Origin: Diaporthe sp. PMI_573 | Lineage: Eukaryota; Ascomycota; Sordariomycetes; Diaporthales; Diaporthaceae | Assembly: GCA_021399435.1 (NCBI GenBank) | Contig: JAJTUP010000014.1 | Span: 62,001-126,000 of the forward strand | Length of the DNA stretch: 64,000 nt | Reading direction: 5' to 3' | Shown: in pieces, positions 10,187 to 21,153 of the stretch | Layout of the letters: each line of letters begins with the position of its first letter | Position numbering within the stretch: the stretch's first letter is position 1 | Made by a program: the position numbers and the translations under genes | The notes under the pieces: generated by a model | Seen by the model: the letters and a program-made list of their open reading frames with translations, nothing else | Databases searched by the model: none | What the model was told of the DNA's origin: nothing

Positions 10187-12114
10187 ATGGATTTGAGCGT
10201 TTCCCGAGCCTTTGCCTTTGCTGTCGTCGGACTCTGCGTCCTGACCTATCGCATATTGCAGATTGGAAAACGAGACCCGCGTATGCCCAAGGGGCCGCCT
10301 ACTTTACCTGTCCTGGGAAATGCTCACCAGCTTCCGACGTCTGGTCTGTACAAAAAGTATGCCATATTCTTGGTCTTACCTGGCGTGGACTAACCCCGAG
10401 CCCGATAGGATGAGAGACTGGGCCAAGATGTATGGGCCTGTATTTTCTCTCAAGATCGGGCCTTCCAACGTAATTGTGCTCTGTGATCGCAAAGCCATCC
10501 ATCAGCTACTAGTCGAGAAAGGCAGCATCTATTCAGACCGGCCTCCGAGCTATGTCGGTAGACTCCTAACGCAAGGCGACCATCTCGCCCTCGAGCAGAT
10601 GGATGTCACCTGGAGAGAGAAGCGCAAGATCATTTCACACAACTTCTCGCCCAAGCACCTTGATGAGAACCACTTCCGCGTGCAGGAGGCCGAGTAAGTC
10701 TTGTCTCATCTGGCAGGAAGAATATGACTAGCTGACCCAACTTAGGGCTACGGTACTCATGAACAACTTGTGCAGCAACCCGGACAACTTTTATACAGAT
10801 ATACGCAGATACACAGCTTCAGTTGTAACCTCAATCACGTACGGATGCCGTGCCCCAACGGCGGATTCATTCTGGAGCCAGGTAAATAAGCATCGTCCCA
10901 AGAAGCCGACGTCCAAAAAAGAACTGACACCCAGCTGTAGGGTGTCTACAATGTCATGGACAAGGTAAGAAAGCTGAAGAGATGGGAGAGAACGACGTTG
11001 GGCTGCAACCCGTGCTGATTGATCCAGTGGACTGCCGCAATGGAGCCTGGGGCTAACCCCCCTGTGGACGTGTTCAAGTTCTTACAATATATACCCTCTT
11101 CGTTTGCTTTCTGGAAGCGTCGGGCCATCGATGCCGGAAAGACAATGGATGACACCTGGGGCGAAGCTCGACGTCGAGTTGAGGAACGTCGAGCCAAGGG
11201 CGAAAGGCGGAAATGCATCATAGACACCCTGCTCGATGACTACGACAAGAAGGGATGGCCGTCGTCCATACGCCAACACGCGTTCACAAATCTCATGGGG
11301 GAGATCATCGAAGGCGGGGCTGACACGACGGCGGCCCAGCTCTTGACGTTGATTCTGGCGTTTGCCCTGCATCCGGAGGTGCAAGTAAAAGCTCGCAAGG
11401 AGATTGATATGGTTTGTGGCACGGAGAGATCACCACGCTGGGGTGACTTCTCGCAACTCCCATACATAAACTGCATTATCAAGGAGGGAATGCGTTGGAG
11501 ACCGGTGTATGTGCATTAATGAGCTGAAATCAAGCATGGCCAGCTAACTTCTGATTATCAGTGCTGTCACGGCCCTGCCGCACAAGATCCGAGAAGGTTT
11601 ATCGACCAACAGCCAGTATTTCTAGGGGCAAAGCTGACTTTGGTATGTAGATGATGAATACGAGGGTATGTTGATTCCAAAGGATTCGACAGTCTTCATA
11701 CCCACGTGGGCAATTCATCACAGTGAAGGCATCTATGAGGACCCCGAAAGCTTTAACCCGGACCGATACCTCGATCACCCGAGGTTGGCAAACGACTATG
11801 CCGGAAGCCCAGACTGGGCCAAACGCGACCACTATAACTATGGAGCCGGCAGGCGCATATGCCCTGGGATCCACCTGGCTGAGCGGAACATGTGGCGTAT
11901 CGCATCCAAGCTCCTCTGGGCCTTTGAGTTTGCAGAGCCAACGGACCCTGAGACTGGCAAAGTCGCCCATCTTGATCCTTACGCGTATAACCCAGGCATT
12001 CTCCAGGCTCCCGTTCCTTTCAAAGTCAGTATTAAGCCGCGAAGCGAGGCACATGTAGCGACAATTGTACGCGAGCACTCTGAGTCGCTGGACTTTTTAG
12101 ATCAGTATAGTTAA
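10187..12114 (+). CDS. Cytochrome P450 monooxygenase
   Basis: Seven exons (10187-10356, 10409-10693, 10746-10881, 10941-10964, 11028-11506, 11562-11596, 11651-12114) give 530 aa. Exon 4 is a 24-nt microexon and exon 6 is 35 nt. An N-terminal membrane helix (AFAFAVVGLCVLTYRIL) precedes the proline hinge MPKGPPTLPVLGN. P450 landmarks are in order: I-helix EGGADTTA, K-helix ExxR in KEGMRWRP, FNPDRYL, and heme loop HYNYGAGRRICPG with Cys447 as iron ligand. The length and layout match fungal class II ER P450s of the kind seen in aromatic and secondary-metabolite pathways. The CYP family cannot be assigned by eye. It is the likely hydroxylase of the block, served by a reductase elsewhere and perhaps by the cytochrome b5 at 1.4 kb. 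The gene ends 9 bp before a repeat element. Confidence 0.95.
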
Positions 12115-12123
12115 GAAGAGGTT

Positions 12124-12600
12124 TGTTAAACGGAAACGCTCGATTTCGGGTATATGCCCATAGGGCATGCATGCCGGGAAATAAGTTTAGTAGCCATGAG
12201 TCGATTTTTTGGGCTATTTTAAGACCCTAAATTTATACCTCTATATTACCCTTATTTCTTACCTAAAAAGTATGTAACTTAGTTTATTAGATAGCCTGAT
12301 TTCTAAAGTTTATCTGTATTTAGTTTGGTTACTATCAAGGTTAGGGTTGGCTGGCTATTTAAAGCCAAAGATAGTGGGTCTGAGGGCCGAATTTTCCGGC
12401 CCCTCTATTCGCGCACCAGAGCCAACCCACGCGTGCCCGCGGGTGAGACAATGTCGGAGAGACTGTGAGGAGGGCTGACAGAAGCCCACTCAAATTCAAT
12501 GCAAAGTTGTCCGAACCACTCTCAATCGTCCCAACTCGCCTCCAGGCACCCTGCTGCGACCCTGCCACACACACACTGCTGAAGGCACTAATCTTTCAGA
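12124..12600 (-). repeat. Dispersed element, copy 1 (inverted)
   Basis: Copy 1 is the reverse complement of the elements at 27920-28474 and 34664-35175. On the minus strand it begins TCTGAAAGATTAGTGCC and ends CGTTTCCGTTTAACA. Shared internal blocks include GGCCGGAAAATTCGGCC and the TATA-like CTTTAAATAGCCAGCC. It has no coding capacity. The ends (TG near the start, CA at the end), the size of about 0.5 kb and the TATA-like box suggest a solo LTR. The terminal bases do not form inverted repeats, which argues against a MITE. No clear target duplication flanks this copy. Confidence 0.8.
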
Positions 12601-13409
12601 CTTAGTCTTAAATGCCAGTCTCGGCATTAAGAGTGTAATTAATAAACAGAAAGCAATATTTGCTATTATGTAAAACAAATGTAGCAAAAATTCCCAGGAT
12701 TGTAAGGACTACAGCTTATTATATAAGATGCAATATACTCCCTAATAAACCCGAAATCCTGATTCCTCGGTATTATTGCCCTGTAATCCCGGTTCTGGTA
12801 GCCCGACCAGGGATCAAAAAGATCAGTGTTAGCACTTCTTAATGATGAGCGTCTATTACGGGGCGCTCGCCGTCGTCAGGGACAACACCACTGTCCCGGA
12901 GCAAAGCCCATCCAGCTTGGCAGGCCAGCTGGTCTTCTTCAATGCCAATGACTACAGAAGCCATGTAGCTATACATGTCCGATTCACCCCATCTAGGACT
13001 AGCTCCATCCAACGTGACCTCAACTTGACCATCTTGTAAGCGTGCGCCTCAGCAAAGAAAGTACAAAAGAAAGTGTAGGCCCTACTGACCGTGAATCAAG
13101 CTCGACCGGAGATTTGACCGTCCCGTATTCAGACTGCGAGTAGCTGGAAAGTTTCACTATACCCAGACAAGGAATTTCGGACGCTCCGTTCGAGACGAAA
13201 CTAGAGCACCAACTCCTTCTCCAGGTCGGTGGCGATGGCATCGTTGGCAGGCGCATCGCTCTATCCTCCCTACACGCTGCCTCTTCACTCGTAGCTGAGG
13301 GCATAGTGGGCTTCAACCATGGGGTCATATGCCAAGCCGTGTTGTAGTTATTGACACAACTCGGAAAGTTGTCGGGCGACATGGCCTGCCTTTATGTCCA
13401 CATTGGAGG
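12601..13409. other. Gene-free stretch
   Basis: This lies between repeat copy 1 and the 3' end of the ankyrin pseudogene. An open frame at 12842-13039 (+) and one at 13020-13382 (-) have no recognisable features and no splice support. The first 200 bases are AT-rich. Confidence 0.45.
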
Positions 13410-16400
13410 TCAGGCCTTAAACACGGAAGTCACTTTAATACTCTCCTGGTAATCGTCCCAAAGTAGGGACGTTGGCGTCATGTACCTGTCTTTGTTGTTC
13501 ACCTCTGATTGCTGTAAGTGGCTGGAAAACTTCTTCAAGGCGCCTTTGCGATCGAAACGCTGAATATAGTCAACGACAGACCATTTGTCCTCGTCCAGGC
13601 CTGTGTCATCAACCTGTTGCCTCGTCAGCGCTTCCCACACGTCCCGCCTGCCAAGAAGCGTCATCAAGTTGTATGGGTCCTCGAGTTCCTTCCATGCTCC
13701 AAGTTGCAGACTCGCTGCCAACGGCGCGACAAATGCTGATACGTTTGCATTCTGTATCTTATCCGTAGTTCTCACAGCGCGCATCTTGAGCCCGACAAGC
13801 CGGACTAAGACTTCATGAAGACCTCTTCCATCGGGAAAGGTCCTCGCGTTCAGGAACAGTGTCCGGGCTACATCTGGGCACCCGCTTTCGAAAGCAAGTT
13901 GAAGCGGTGTCTTGCCATCTTCGCTTTGCTGGTCAAGCTTCACTGAGGGATCCTTTACAAAAAGGTCCACTATTTCGGTGTTTTTGTTTTCCGCAGCAAA
14001 GTGCAACGGGGTATGCCCGTTGCACTTGGTCGTAGTCCGGTTCACGTCCACGCTCTCTTGGTTGAGCAAAATTGCGACAATGTTGAGATCCCCTTTGTCA
14101 CAAGCCCAAGCAAGTGGTGTCCTGCCATAGCTGTCCGCGATGTTGATTATCTCAGGCCATTTGGCAAGAATCATTGGAGTTATAGCAGAGCAACCACTCT
14201 TGCATGCCGTGACAAGGAGAGACTCTTGGCTGTTATCAAAAGGCTTCTCCTGCACTTGACCTTAACCCTTGAGCCCCAGCAGATATAGAGCAATGGGTTG
14301 CTTTCGGTGCTCGATTGCTGCTTGCAGTGCGGTCTTGCCGTCAAAAGTCGTTACCAATGGGTCGCGGCCTTGTTACGCAACCAAGAATTCGACCATTTCT
14401 AAATCGCGGGCATAATATAGTGCGGTTTCGCCGATGCTGTTCGTTTCGTTGATAGCGCATGGCTCTGGTGAGTCCAACAGCGCCTGAGCTACACCCCTGA
14501 GGTTCTCCCTTGCAGCGAGCATGAGTGGTGTAGTTTTGTACGAGTCTTTTGCTGACGGGTTTGCACGGATCACTTTGCCATTGACGGCGATCCCTTTGAT
14601 CATTGCTTCAGCTATGCTTGCACGACTCGCCAGAATCGCGTAGTGCAATGCCGTTCGGCCGTCATCGTCTTGGGCTTCAACATCGAAATCCTGTTGGAGC
14701 AGGGTACGAATGCAGCTTTCCTGAACAAGCTCCATAGCGTTGTGAAGGAAGGTCTTTCCATGGTCGTAACGACACCTCGGGTCTTCCATCGCAAATTTTA
14801 GGAAGAGTTCGCTGTCCTCCTGGCTCATGTACTGTGTCTTTGACGCACTCTCATCTGAGGGAAGTGCATCGGCCAGGGACCTGTCGCTTTCTTGTCGTCG
14901 AGCAGTTTTTCGATCACGCTTCCACTTCCTTCTCCCCAGAAAATAGTCCACGGGTGTCTTACCAATGTTGTCAACTTGATCAGTACGTGATCCCATTTCC
15001 AAAAGCTTGACGGCAATCTCGTCCTGTCCATATTTAGATGCAATGTGAAGTGCTTGACGACCCCAAACATCCTTCTTGGCCAGCAGTTTCGATGCTTCAC
15101 CTCTTGGGAGGACCCACTGAAGACAGGCTAGGCCCCCACTTCTTGAAACCAAGTGAATGGGTGTCATTCCGTCCAGGCCACCGGTTTGAATGATGATATT
15201 CTTGGTCTCGTCGTTTAGGCGAGAGAAAATTGCTTCGAGGTTGATCTCTATCCCGCCTAGAGCAGCGATATGAATAGGACTACGGTGGAGCTTGTCGAGA
15301 AGTCCACCCAGCCGCTCAGTCTTGGTCTCAGAATAGTGCAGAAGATATCGAGTAAGAAGCTCAGACTCCAGGAGACAGGTATAATGGTACGGAGTCCATC
15401 CAAACACATCTGCTGGTATTTGCTTGTTTCCTAGCACCATTTTGATTCAGCAAAGCTTGCCCGGGAAACGTGAAACCGAGTGTACACTGACCGTAGAGTG
15501 CGAATTCTTGTGCGACAATAGTCACACTCTGCCAAATCTGTGGTTAAATTGATTCGACTTCGTAGCCAAGTTTTCGACTTACAGCTCTATGGAAATGGAC
15601 AGGCGACCAAACCAGAAGGTGCTGTCGAGTGAAACCCAACTTGCTCGTAGCAAATTCTTCATCCAAGCTGGAGGTCATCGAACTCTTGAATGTTGCAAGA
15701 CATTCTGTCGCCCCGTCCAGGCTCTCAAATTGCTGAAAGATTTCAGCAAATACCTTTTGTCGGTGCTGACGGCTGTAAATTGGGGCAAGCTTTTCCATTA
15801 TAGCGGTGAATTTGGGTGAGACGAGTTTGTTCACAATGAGTTTAAGCTCATTCTCTAAATCGGATGGAGGCTTCGTCCGTTCATCGAATGGCTCATAAGC
15901 TATAGACAAGAAATTCATAGTCGCGGTGACGATGGAGACGCTGAGTTTGTCTTGATCGTTTCAAGAAGCTCGTTGTGACAGGTGGCTGTTTCCACCCATC
16001 CATGACCAGGACTAACACGAGGTATGCGTTCCACCATGATCTGATTAGGCAAGAGTCCCGCTGAACCGAGAGCTGGGACGATACAGAGGAGCATGTCGTT
16101 TGCGCTTCCTAAGCCACAGGATTCCAACTGGCGGACGACTTGAGTCAGAATTCGGTGGCGGAGTCTGAGCGAGAGCCAATTTTGACGAAAACCGTAAGGG
16201 CTGAACATCTGAGGCCCTTCTATGTCGACCTGTTGGACTCCATCTATCTCTGGACTGAGGCAGTCTTTCGCAAAATTCTTGACGACAGTCCACATGAAAC
16301 TCCTGAAGAGATGTTGGGCTAAAATGATGGGGAGAGGAGCATTGGAGGTGATGCCAAGCTCTCGAGCCACGCCTAGGACCATTAGCTGTCAACATCTCGG

Positions 16401-18955
16401 ATTTGCTGTTTGGAGAGGTGTAGAAGGCTTACCCATGTGTTTCATGCCATTGAAACCGATGACGAGGTCTGCATGATTGCTCTGCATCCTTTCATCGTCG
16501 CTGGAGTCATCGTCCGCTTTGGGGTCGCTCTGTTCGGCAAGGAAATTGTCGACCCACCAAGATATATCTCGCTTGAGTACATCATCTTCTAAATTGTTTC
16601 CTATGATGCGGTGAAATTATAGGTCAGTCTGGTGATGGTTCACTGTTAGGGTCCGATGAATGTGCCGCTTCCGAGCGCCTGGCGTCGATGCTCGCCATCC
16701 ACAGAGATAGTGCTGCATCTATCTTTCCAAGATCTGCTTTCCATTGACCGTCTTTTTGTCCGGGTACCACAGTAATGTGAATGAAATCCCGCCCATGAAG
16801 TGACTGAGGCGGGATCAGAGTAGTTGCCTCAAGCAGCCAGTTCAATGACTGCAACTTGCTGAGAGATTTTGGAAGGAAAGTATTCATCACAAGCTCGATT
16901 GACTGAGCCAGTGAAAGTGCAGTACTTGAAGACTTGGATGTCCAGTTCGAAAGATCACCAAGTCTTTCTCGTACGCGAATTAATTGCTAACTTGTTGCTT
17001 GCTTGAAAGTCGGCGTGGTCCTGCTCGTGTCGGACGCGCGGACCTTCTTGAATGATACTTCATTTGACTTTGTGGCACAGAGCGCTGATGGGTCATAAGC
17101 TGGGGTTTCTGTAAGATTCGGAAGGTAGAATGGAGCCTGTCTTTGAGGATCTGGGGTACTGATCCTCCAGTGGAAGAATTGTTCGGGGTGCGGTTCCGTC
17201 CTATGCACCTCGCGTCCCTGATCAAGCCCATGGAAGGTTCGAATCCCAGGGTAGAAGACGACATGCGTTGCCAAAAAATCAAGTTCATACCCAGAAAAGG
17301 CAGGGCAGTACTCCAGAGTCCGCCCTAGGCGTCTGCGAATGCCTGCCCGGATGAGAGCCATGGCAAATATAGCACCAAGCTGTGCAATAGAGCAGGGAAA
17401 TGCAAGGCCGCGAAGGCCCATGAACTGAGCTGTAAAGCCAACGCTTGCACAAAGAGCAGCCACAACAGTAAGCCACTCCCAAAATACCTATGCATGTGTC
17501 AGATTGCCCTTTCAGCACCATAACTGGAAGTTGAAACCCACGTTACTTTTATTCTCGACATTTGTTTTTGACTCTTCTGAGCCTGAATTACTAGTCGACC
17601 GAAGCTTCTCGATATCTCCATTCCTGCTTGAAGTAACAATCCGACGCTTTAGGCCGGCTGAAATAACATAACCGTTGAAGGATTGGTCATTGACCGTTTG
17701 TTTTTGCTGAAGCCAGACAAGTCGTGGTGCATCCGTCAGCCCCACTGGCTCCTTACCACTCAATGACTCCCAGGAGTGCTCAACGGTGCTATGTTCAACA
17801 ATGAATGAACACAGTCCGGTGCCAAGAGAAAGCAGAATGGACCCAGCAACATAGCACGGGAACCCGTAAACTCTTGACTGAAAGAGACTGGAAGAACCAG
17901 GGCTGACGTAAAAGGCCGTAATCGCTGCAATGGCGAGTAGGCTTGTCTGAAGCAATATGGCGGTGATGGCTGCCATGATAATCTCATGACGCTTTTTCAA
18001 CTTGCTCTTGTCGAAATGATCAGATGAGAGGCTCAGCGAAGATTTGGTGGACCGCCAAGCGCCCGTTTCGCGCCGAGAGGCAGACGGAGTTCGCTGTCCT
18101 CGGAGGAGGCATCTTCTGTGGAGACGATCGGCTTCGGCGTCTCCTCGTCTTTCGTTTCCTCGCGTGGAAATCGGAACACTCGCTTCAATGCTTGCCGCAT
18201 CAAGGCTTGAGCAGGTTTCCATACAGCCTGAATGTTGTTATGAAGAATAGCGGAACTATCACTTTGATAAACTCCAGCATTATAATCGTTAGTGGAGTTG
18301 AGACCAATCAGGGATTTAATACATACTTCTACACCTCATCAGCTCGGGCTCCTCGGCATTTCTCGAAACAGCAGTCTTGAGAGTGTGGATACCACACGAC
18401 TTTCCCAAGGATGGCGACCTTGTCGGGGTATTTCCAGGGGCCTAGTCAAATTTCTTGTGTTGTTTCTCAAGTTCCTCGTAATCTTTTGGGAAAATGAGAA
18501 ATTGAGCTATTTTTGGGTTGCCCATGGCACGAACAATAGAGTTGCCATTGAAAAGCTCACAGACCTCACTAGATGTTGACGACATCAGTTCAATTTCAGC
18601 AAGCGCTCGGTTCTCCCTTGCACGTCCAATGAAGGTTTTCGCAACTTGCATCCCTTGGACTCGGATGGCACTGGTAATGGCGCTTATGATGCCCAGAGGC
18701 ACCATAGCAAAAATGAGGTGATCAACCCATGTTAGACTCTCGCTCGTGAACTGCTTTGCAAATTGGTCTCCAAATAGAGCGAGGATTCTGGTGTTTGGAT
18801 TGGTCAGCGGACACGCTGTGGCATAGTAGCATCTTCAGAAAGACCTACGGCGCAACATCCGAGAGAAGATTGAACGCAAATTCGGCATCATCCGCCGCGG
18901 CAACAGAATTCGCTAGAAATATCACCGAGAGAAGGCGGACACCTGCAGTCGCCAT
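13410..18955 (-). pseudogene. Large ankyrin-repeat membrane protein, decayed
   Basis: Transcribed leftward from ATG 18955-18953, where a signal-like start (MATAGVRLLSVIFLANSVAA) opens it. Typical family blocks follow: APILALFGDQFAKQF, a helix from MVPLGIISAITSA, then RARENRALAEIELMSS. Two hydrophobic segments follow near MAAITAILLQTSLLAIAAI and GFTAQFMGLRGLAF, then a long central region, then at least eight ankyrin repeats (such as GRTALHYAILASRASIAEAM). Good introns are at 18788-18848, 18272-18326, 17488-17541, 16601-16643, 16373-16432, 15538-15582 and 15431-15491. Four in-frame stops remain: TAG 18442-18444, TAG 16987-16989, TAA 14373-14375 and TAA 14262-14264. There are also one-base frameshifts near 18040 and 15955. 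Every stop could come from CAG or CAA by C-to-T at a CpA, the RIP pattern. The reading frame is otherwise well kept, so the damage looks recent. Sequencing error could explain the shifts but hardly four stops. Confidence 0.8.
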
Positions 18956-19656
18956 GACAAAGTGGAAGGTCGAAACTCAAGATCAGTGATGTGAGACTAT
19001 CGAATGTTTACCTAGATAAGCCGCAATAGAAGGGACGAACTGTAAAGAGATAGAATCAATTTGAGGCTCTTTTTGCCACACAAAAATGGCGGCTCACATC
19101 CAAGGTCATTACAAGTCATTGTTGATCAGCAGTCTACGTCAAGATCGCCGCCACATCTGAATTGTTATTGGACAATAAGACGTCGACCGGTGTGAAGATA
19201 TGTATGCCAAGCAAGTCGTAAGCTAAAGTAGAATAATAAGCAACCGGCATGATCGCACCCAATATCCAGCAGCCGTAAGCTTGAATTCAGACGTGCAATG
19301 TAATTGATCAACAGTGCCAAGGAAAAACCTGCTGTTCAGCTTGCCAGGGCCCTTGTGATACAGGAGCCGGGATAAGGGACTTTTGAAAATTGAGGATAAG
19401 TCAACCCCAGGGGGGAGAGTAACACGATACCTTAGATGGTCTAGAAGCAAACTGCATTATAATACTATATTACCACAAGAAATACTTCTCAGTGAGTGTT
19501 GAATCAGATTAAGCTTGATGCAAAATACTACCGTAAAGTGCTAGTTTTCGAGAAATGAGAGCTTGTTTTCTGCACCTCAGCTCAGCAAAATAAAGTGATT
19601 TTTGATTCTCCGGCACTCATTATTCACTAGCAATATCCTCCGAGTCCACTGGCAAG
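18956..19656. other. Gene-free stretch
   Basis: This is the upstream region of the ankyrin pseudogene and the downstream region of the next minus-strand gene. One open frame (19223-19450, minus) has no features I recognise. I see no other signals. Confidence 0.5.
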
Positions 19657-20794
19657 TCATGCCCCAGAATACAGGGACTTCAACGTCGCCCAAGTCTGCA
19701 AAATCGAAGCTACGCACGAGACGACTGACAATATCAACACGATCAACGCAATCCAGAAAGTGTACCATTGCAAAGGGTTCCTCCTATCAGCCCACAACTG
19801 GCGCCAGTCATCGGGCGGGGCCAAGAAGACCATCTCATATAGGTCCAGCAAACGATCGCGCCAATACGAGAATTCCTGCAAGCTCAGGCGCCCTGGCTCG
19901 TCAAGGGGCTCCTGCTCGTGAAAGTGCTGGTTGTGTCGTCTTAACAAATCATCAGTGCTCGGGTCCCAGGGCGGAAAGAGGAGGTTGAGGGTGAGAATCG
20001 TCTCGCGGAGCAGACCTTCTGGGAAGATTCTGCGCTGGTTATCGGTGGTTCCAGGGCTTGCCTCTCGTCAGCTGTCTGCAAGAAGATGGGAATCGTGATA
20101 ATTACTTTGACACATCGTCTGATTCGTAGTCGAGGTGGCCCTGCAGGAATGTCTTGTATGGGAAGACCCACAGGACCTTCTTCCGGCGGTCCAGCCTCAA
20201 GTGGTTTGCGAGACATCGCGTCCATTCCAATCTCAATCCGCAGATCTTGTCGAGATTGGTTGCTGTGAAATAAGGGTCTAATCGAGATTCCTTCAAATCA
20301 AGTTCGATCTTTGATTGGGGGAATAATGACTTGATCAGATCGTCGAGGCTATCATATTCTTGCCATGGCTTTCGAGGTGCCTCGTCATCAACCAGATCAA
20401 TGTCAGCATCGAGGACGTTGATCATGAGCCACATCCGGATGGCTAGATCACAGAAATGATCCATTGAGCGCTCATTCTGGTGTTCATGGTTCCTATTCAG
20501 TAGTTGACGGACGACTGGTCGTTTCTGGTCTCTGTTTCCCCTGAGCGTGGTTGTGACGTCCAGGATGTCGCGATGTGTCTTCTCATCGAGGTCCGGAATC
20601 GGCCAGTCTGATCGGGTAAGGCCGGTTTGTAGCTTTCTGGGTTCTTCGGCGTAGTATGCGATGAAACTGCTGAAGTATCGGGAAGGTCTTTGGTACTTCG
20701 TGCCAAAATGCGAGCGAAGAACCTCAGACTGCGTATTGAGGTCCAAACTATTGGCTTGAAGAATCCTCGTCAGGGGGACTTGCCGACCTGCCAT
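19657..20794 (-). CDS. Unknown fungal protein with C-terminal membrane anchor
   Basis: Two exons (20794-20106 and 20029-19657) give 353 aa. The intron uses GTAATT and ends CAGCGCAG, joining DDVSK to IFPEGLLRETILTLNLLFP. The body is soluble and rich in charged helices. The end has a PLQWYTFWIALIVLILSVV helix, continuing into a second short hydrophobic stretch before the stop. This architecture, with an NPLQWYTFW-type anchor at the extreme C-terminus, is common in a conserved fungal family of unknown function often found near HET or NLR genes. I cannot name a domain. It is divergent from the protease-AAA gene, with 359 bp between the starts. Another acceptor (GACGAGAG) would also close the frame, so the join is the uncertain point. 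Confidence 0.75.
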
Positions 20795-21153
20795 GCTGAC
20801 AATAATGCGCCGAGATGTCAGAGAATCATGGCCCTACAACGCTGTTTCTTCGTCGTCAGAGTTGCTGTCTCCACTTGGGCAATTTGGTGCATTTGATTTA
20901 GGCTGCCTTGAAAGATCACTAGGCGCGAGTGGCTGCTGCGGCTGAGATTGTGCATGAGAACGGGCCAATAGCAGCATTTGTGCATTTTTGGAAGACATTT
21001 CAGCTGCGGGGTTTGATTGACGACGTCTCTAGACTCTTAGGCAAATGAAGGCGACTATCTCCCCTCTCTTCTAAAATCGCATGGGAACTTGGTTTGATTG
21101 TGTTTCTTTCAAGCCCAGGTACAGTTTTTTTCCGCGCCTATTTTGTATAGAAA
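20795..21153. other. Divergent promoter region
   Basis: This 359-bp stretch lies between the ATGs of the anchored protein (leftward) and the protease-AAA gene (rightward). TTTTTTTCC and TTTTGTATAG-like tracts lie just before 21154. Co-regulation of the two genes is possible but not shown. Confidence 0.45.

Noticed and set aside
12350..12480. Telomere-like AACCCTAACCCT in the repeat element
   Set aside because: Only one or two units are present, at the same internal position of each copy, so they are part of the element and not interstitial telomere tracts.
12842..13382. Two opposing small genes between copy 1 and the ankyrin pseudogene
   Set aside because: The frames overlap each other, have no motifs and no neighbours in common; they look like chance open frames.
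15430..15540. Frameshifts at 15.4-15.6 kb in the ankyrin gene
   Set aside because: Two ordinary introns (15431-15491 and 15538-15582) with good signals restore the frame, so these are not lesions.
16601..16643. A frameshift and stop at 16.6 kb in the ankyrin gene
   Set aside because: A 43-nt intron with a CTGAC branch point removes the apparent break.
17230..17250. A tRNA B-box-like GGTTCGAATCCC on the plus strand
   Set aside because: No matching A box, acceptor stem or cloverleaf around it, and it lies inside the coding sequence of the ankyrin pseudogene on the other strand.
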